From Desulfosporosinus orientis DSM 765 (GTDB lineage Bacteria > Bacillota > Desulfitobacteriia > Desulfitobacteriales > Desulfitobacteriaceae): 64,000 bases of DNA. Shown one piece after another: positions 62,825 through 64,000 of this stretch. Numbering within the stretch: the stretch's first letter is position 1; each line of letters opens with the position of its first letter. The DNA lies in NCBI RefSeq assembly GCF_000235605.1, contig NC_016584.1, forward strand, positions 2,964,001 through 3,028,000. The letters run 5' to 3'. The translations under genes and the position numbers were made by a program. A model generated the notes under the pieces. That model saw only the letters and a list, made by a program, of their open reading frames with translations, did not search any database and was not told the DNA's origin.

Positions 62825-63814
62825 ATGTCTGAGACGATTTTGAGCATCCAAAATCTCAAGCAATACTTCAATATTGGTAAAAAGAACGGCCAGCCCGTCT
62901 ATGTCAAAGCAGTGGACGATGTATCCCTGGATATCCGCCAGGGTGAAGTGATAGGACTGGTAGGGGAAAGCGGCTCCGGGAAGAGCACCATTGCCTATTC
63001 GGTAATTGGCATGTACGAACCCAGTGGAGGCAAGATACTGTTCCAAGGGCAGGATCTGAATGTTAAGGGTCGGAAAAGAACCCTGGCAATGAAAAAAGAT
63101 ATGCAGATTGTCTTTCAGGACCCGGGTTCTTCCCTGAACACCCATCATACTATCAAGGAAATTCTGGAACTGCCCCTCAAAGTGCACAAGATCTGCCGGA
63201 CCGGTAAAGAAAGGGAACAGCGCGTGCGGGAACTGCTGAATATGGTGGAGCTTCCGGAAAATTACATGTTTAAGTCCCCCGGTTCCATCGGCGGCGGTGA
63301 AAAGCAAATGGTGGCCATTGCCCGGGCGCTGGCCAGTGATCCGAAGTTCATCATTCTGGATGAGCCTACCTCGGCCCTGGATGTATCCATCCAGGCCAAG
63401 ATTATCAGCATGCTTTTAAAACTGCAAAAAGAAAAGAACCTGACCTATTTGTTTATAACCCATGATTTAAGCCTGATGCGCAATATCGCCACCAGTGTAG
63501 GCATTTTGTACCTGGGCAGGCTTGCCGAAGTAGCCCCTACCGAGGAATTTTTTCATAAGCCCGAACATCCCTATACCCAAATGCTTATTTCCTCCTTGCC
63601 GGTTATCTCGGATGAAGAAGAGCGGCTCAAGCCCCAAAAAGTAAAATCTACCGGCGAAATTCCTTCGCCAGTCAATATACCACCAGGCTGCAGCTTCCAT
63701 TTGCGCTGTCCTTATGTCATGGATATCTGCAAGGCAGAGGATCCTCTTATGTCTTACCCGGATGAATTTCACTGCGTGCGCTGCCACCTCTATAATTTAA
63801 AAAGCTCTAACTAA
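62825..63814 (+). CDS. ABC ATPase, DppF type, system C
   Basis: About 329 residues from ATG 62825, behind GGAGGGG; longer frames run into the previous gene. Walker A GESGSGKST and Walker B FIILDEPTSALD are canonical; the signature reads IGGGEKQM, with Gly for Ser at the second position. The C-terminal cysteines (PPGCSFHLRCPYVMDIC) are also present, less usual for the F subunit. It completes system C. Confidence 0.92.
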   Translation: MSETILSIQNLKQYFNIGKKNGQPVYVKAVDDVSLDIRQGEVIGLVGESGSGKSTIAYSVIGMYEPSGGKILFQGQDLNVKGRKRTLAMKKDMQIVFQDPGSSLNTHHTIKEILELPLKVHKICRTGKEREQRVRELLNMVELPENYMFKSPGSIGGGEKQMVAIARALASDPKFIILDEPTSALDVSIQAKIISMLLKLQKEKNLTYLFITHDLSLMRNIATSVGILYLGRLAEVAPTEEFFHKPEHPYTQMLISSLPVISDEEERLKPQKVKSTGEIPSPVNIPPGCSFHLRCPYVMDICKAEDPLMSYPDEFHCVRCHLYNLKSSN

Positions 63815-63831
63815 CCGGAGGTATGGGGGAA

Positions 63832-64000
63832 ATGGAAAATAAGCTGCTGTTTATCAATCCAGTGGGGCATAACAATTGGGACCGGGAAATCAAGGATTAT
63901 CTGGAGCCCTATAAGGAAGAAGGCACCCAGCTGGATGTGGTCAGCCTGAAACCAGGCCTGCCCCAGCATCTGGAATATCATTATTACGAAGCGCTGATCG
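63832..64000 (+). CDS. Asp/Glu/hydantoin racemase-like protein, 3' end outside window
   Basis: From ATG 63832, ten bases after GGAGG, 56 codons are visible. The start KLLFINPVGHNNWDREIKDY resembles the first strand and INPN-type loop of the aspartate/glutamate/hydantoin racemase family, and a later EYHYYEALI also fits. The catalytic cysteines would lie beyond the window, so activity cannot be judged. It is 17 bases after the ATPase gene and so part of the system C operon, hinting that the operon handles an amino-acid derivative. Confidence 0.65.
   Translation, partial: MENKLLFINPVGHNNWDREIKDYLEPYKEEGTQLDVVSLKPGLPQHLEYHYYEALI

Overview
The window reads as a chromosomal segment of an anaerobic, spore-forming Firmicute, most like the Desulfosporosinus/Desulfitobacterium group (Peptococcaceae sensu lato). 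This is inferred from an alpha/beta small acid-soluble spore protein gene, a hybrid-cluster protein gene, aldo/keto reductases with fused ferredoxin domains, strong GGAGG-type ribosome binding sites with many TTG/GTG starts, and Gram-positive lipoprotein signals. No rRNA, tRNA or CRISPR array was seen. No gene identity was checked against a database; all calls rest on motifs and recall of families.

Layout. 1-5.8 kb: end of a B12-methionine-synthase-activation-like gene, a MarR-GNAT fusion, dapA behind a lysine riboswitch and terminator, a ferredoxin-fused aldo/keto reductase, a DUF3231 protein. 6.2-9.4 kb: envelope operon (GT28 glycolipid-type glycosyltransferase, VTT-domain membrane protein, NodB polysaccharide deacetylase). 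9.4-17.2 kb: pentitol/sugar catabolic block (ROK regulator, ribose-type ABC transporter, sorbitol/xylitol-type dehydrogenase, xylulokinase). 17.3-21.9 kb: a decayed chemoreceptor fragment, hot-dog thioesterase, PAS/sigma-54 activator, and a CaiB-type CoA-transferase behind a plausible -24/-12 promoter, followed by a frameshifted remnant of a large acyl-CoA dehydrogenase. 22.2-24.4 kb: DUF1848 protein, bcp and yaaA (peroxide defence).

24.7-37.6 kb is the most unusual part: two copies of a covarying terminator-like leader, each ahead of a methyltransferase gene (the first broken, the second encoding two tandem methyltransferase domains), followed by two complete oligopeptide/nickel-type ABC transporters in series. 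37.9-39.6 kb: an IS30-family element with a frameshifted transposase, inserted close to the promoter of a second ferredoxin-fused aldo/keto reductase. 41.6-48.6 kb: redox-disulfide and cupin genes, an OmpR-type two-component system, and a second envelope cluster (DedA, PAP2, GT28 paralogue, PAP2). 48.7-57.9 kb: UvrA-like ATPase, DegT aminotransferase with its DeoR regulator, hcp, a spore protein, DUF421, HAD and cupin genes, and a truncated radical-SAM gene. 58-64 kb: a third oligopeptide-type ABC transporter behind a promoter-leader-terminator, running into an Asp/Glu/hydantoin racemase-like gene cut by the window end.

Regulatory links visible in the DNA: both aldo/keto reductases have promoters with 19-bp spacers holding dyads of MerR type; hcp and the cupin gene share TGTGA-N6-TCAC(A/C) sites of the Crp/Fnr family; the CoA-transferase gene sits beside its probable sigma-54 activator; the two glycosyltransferase paralogues sit in clusters of similar membrane functions on either side of a two-component system.
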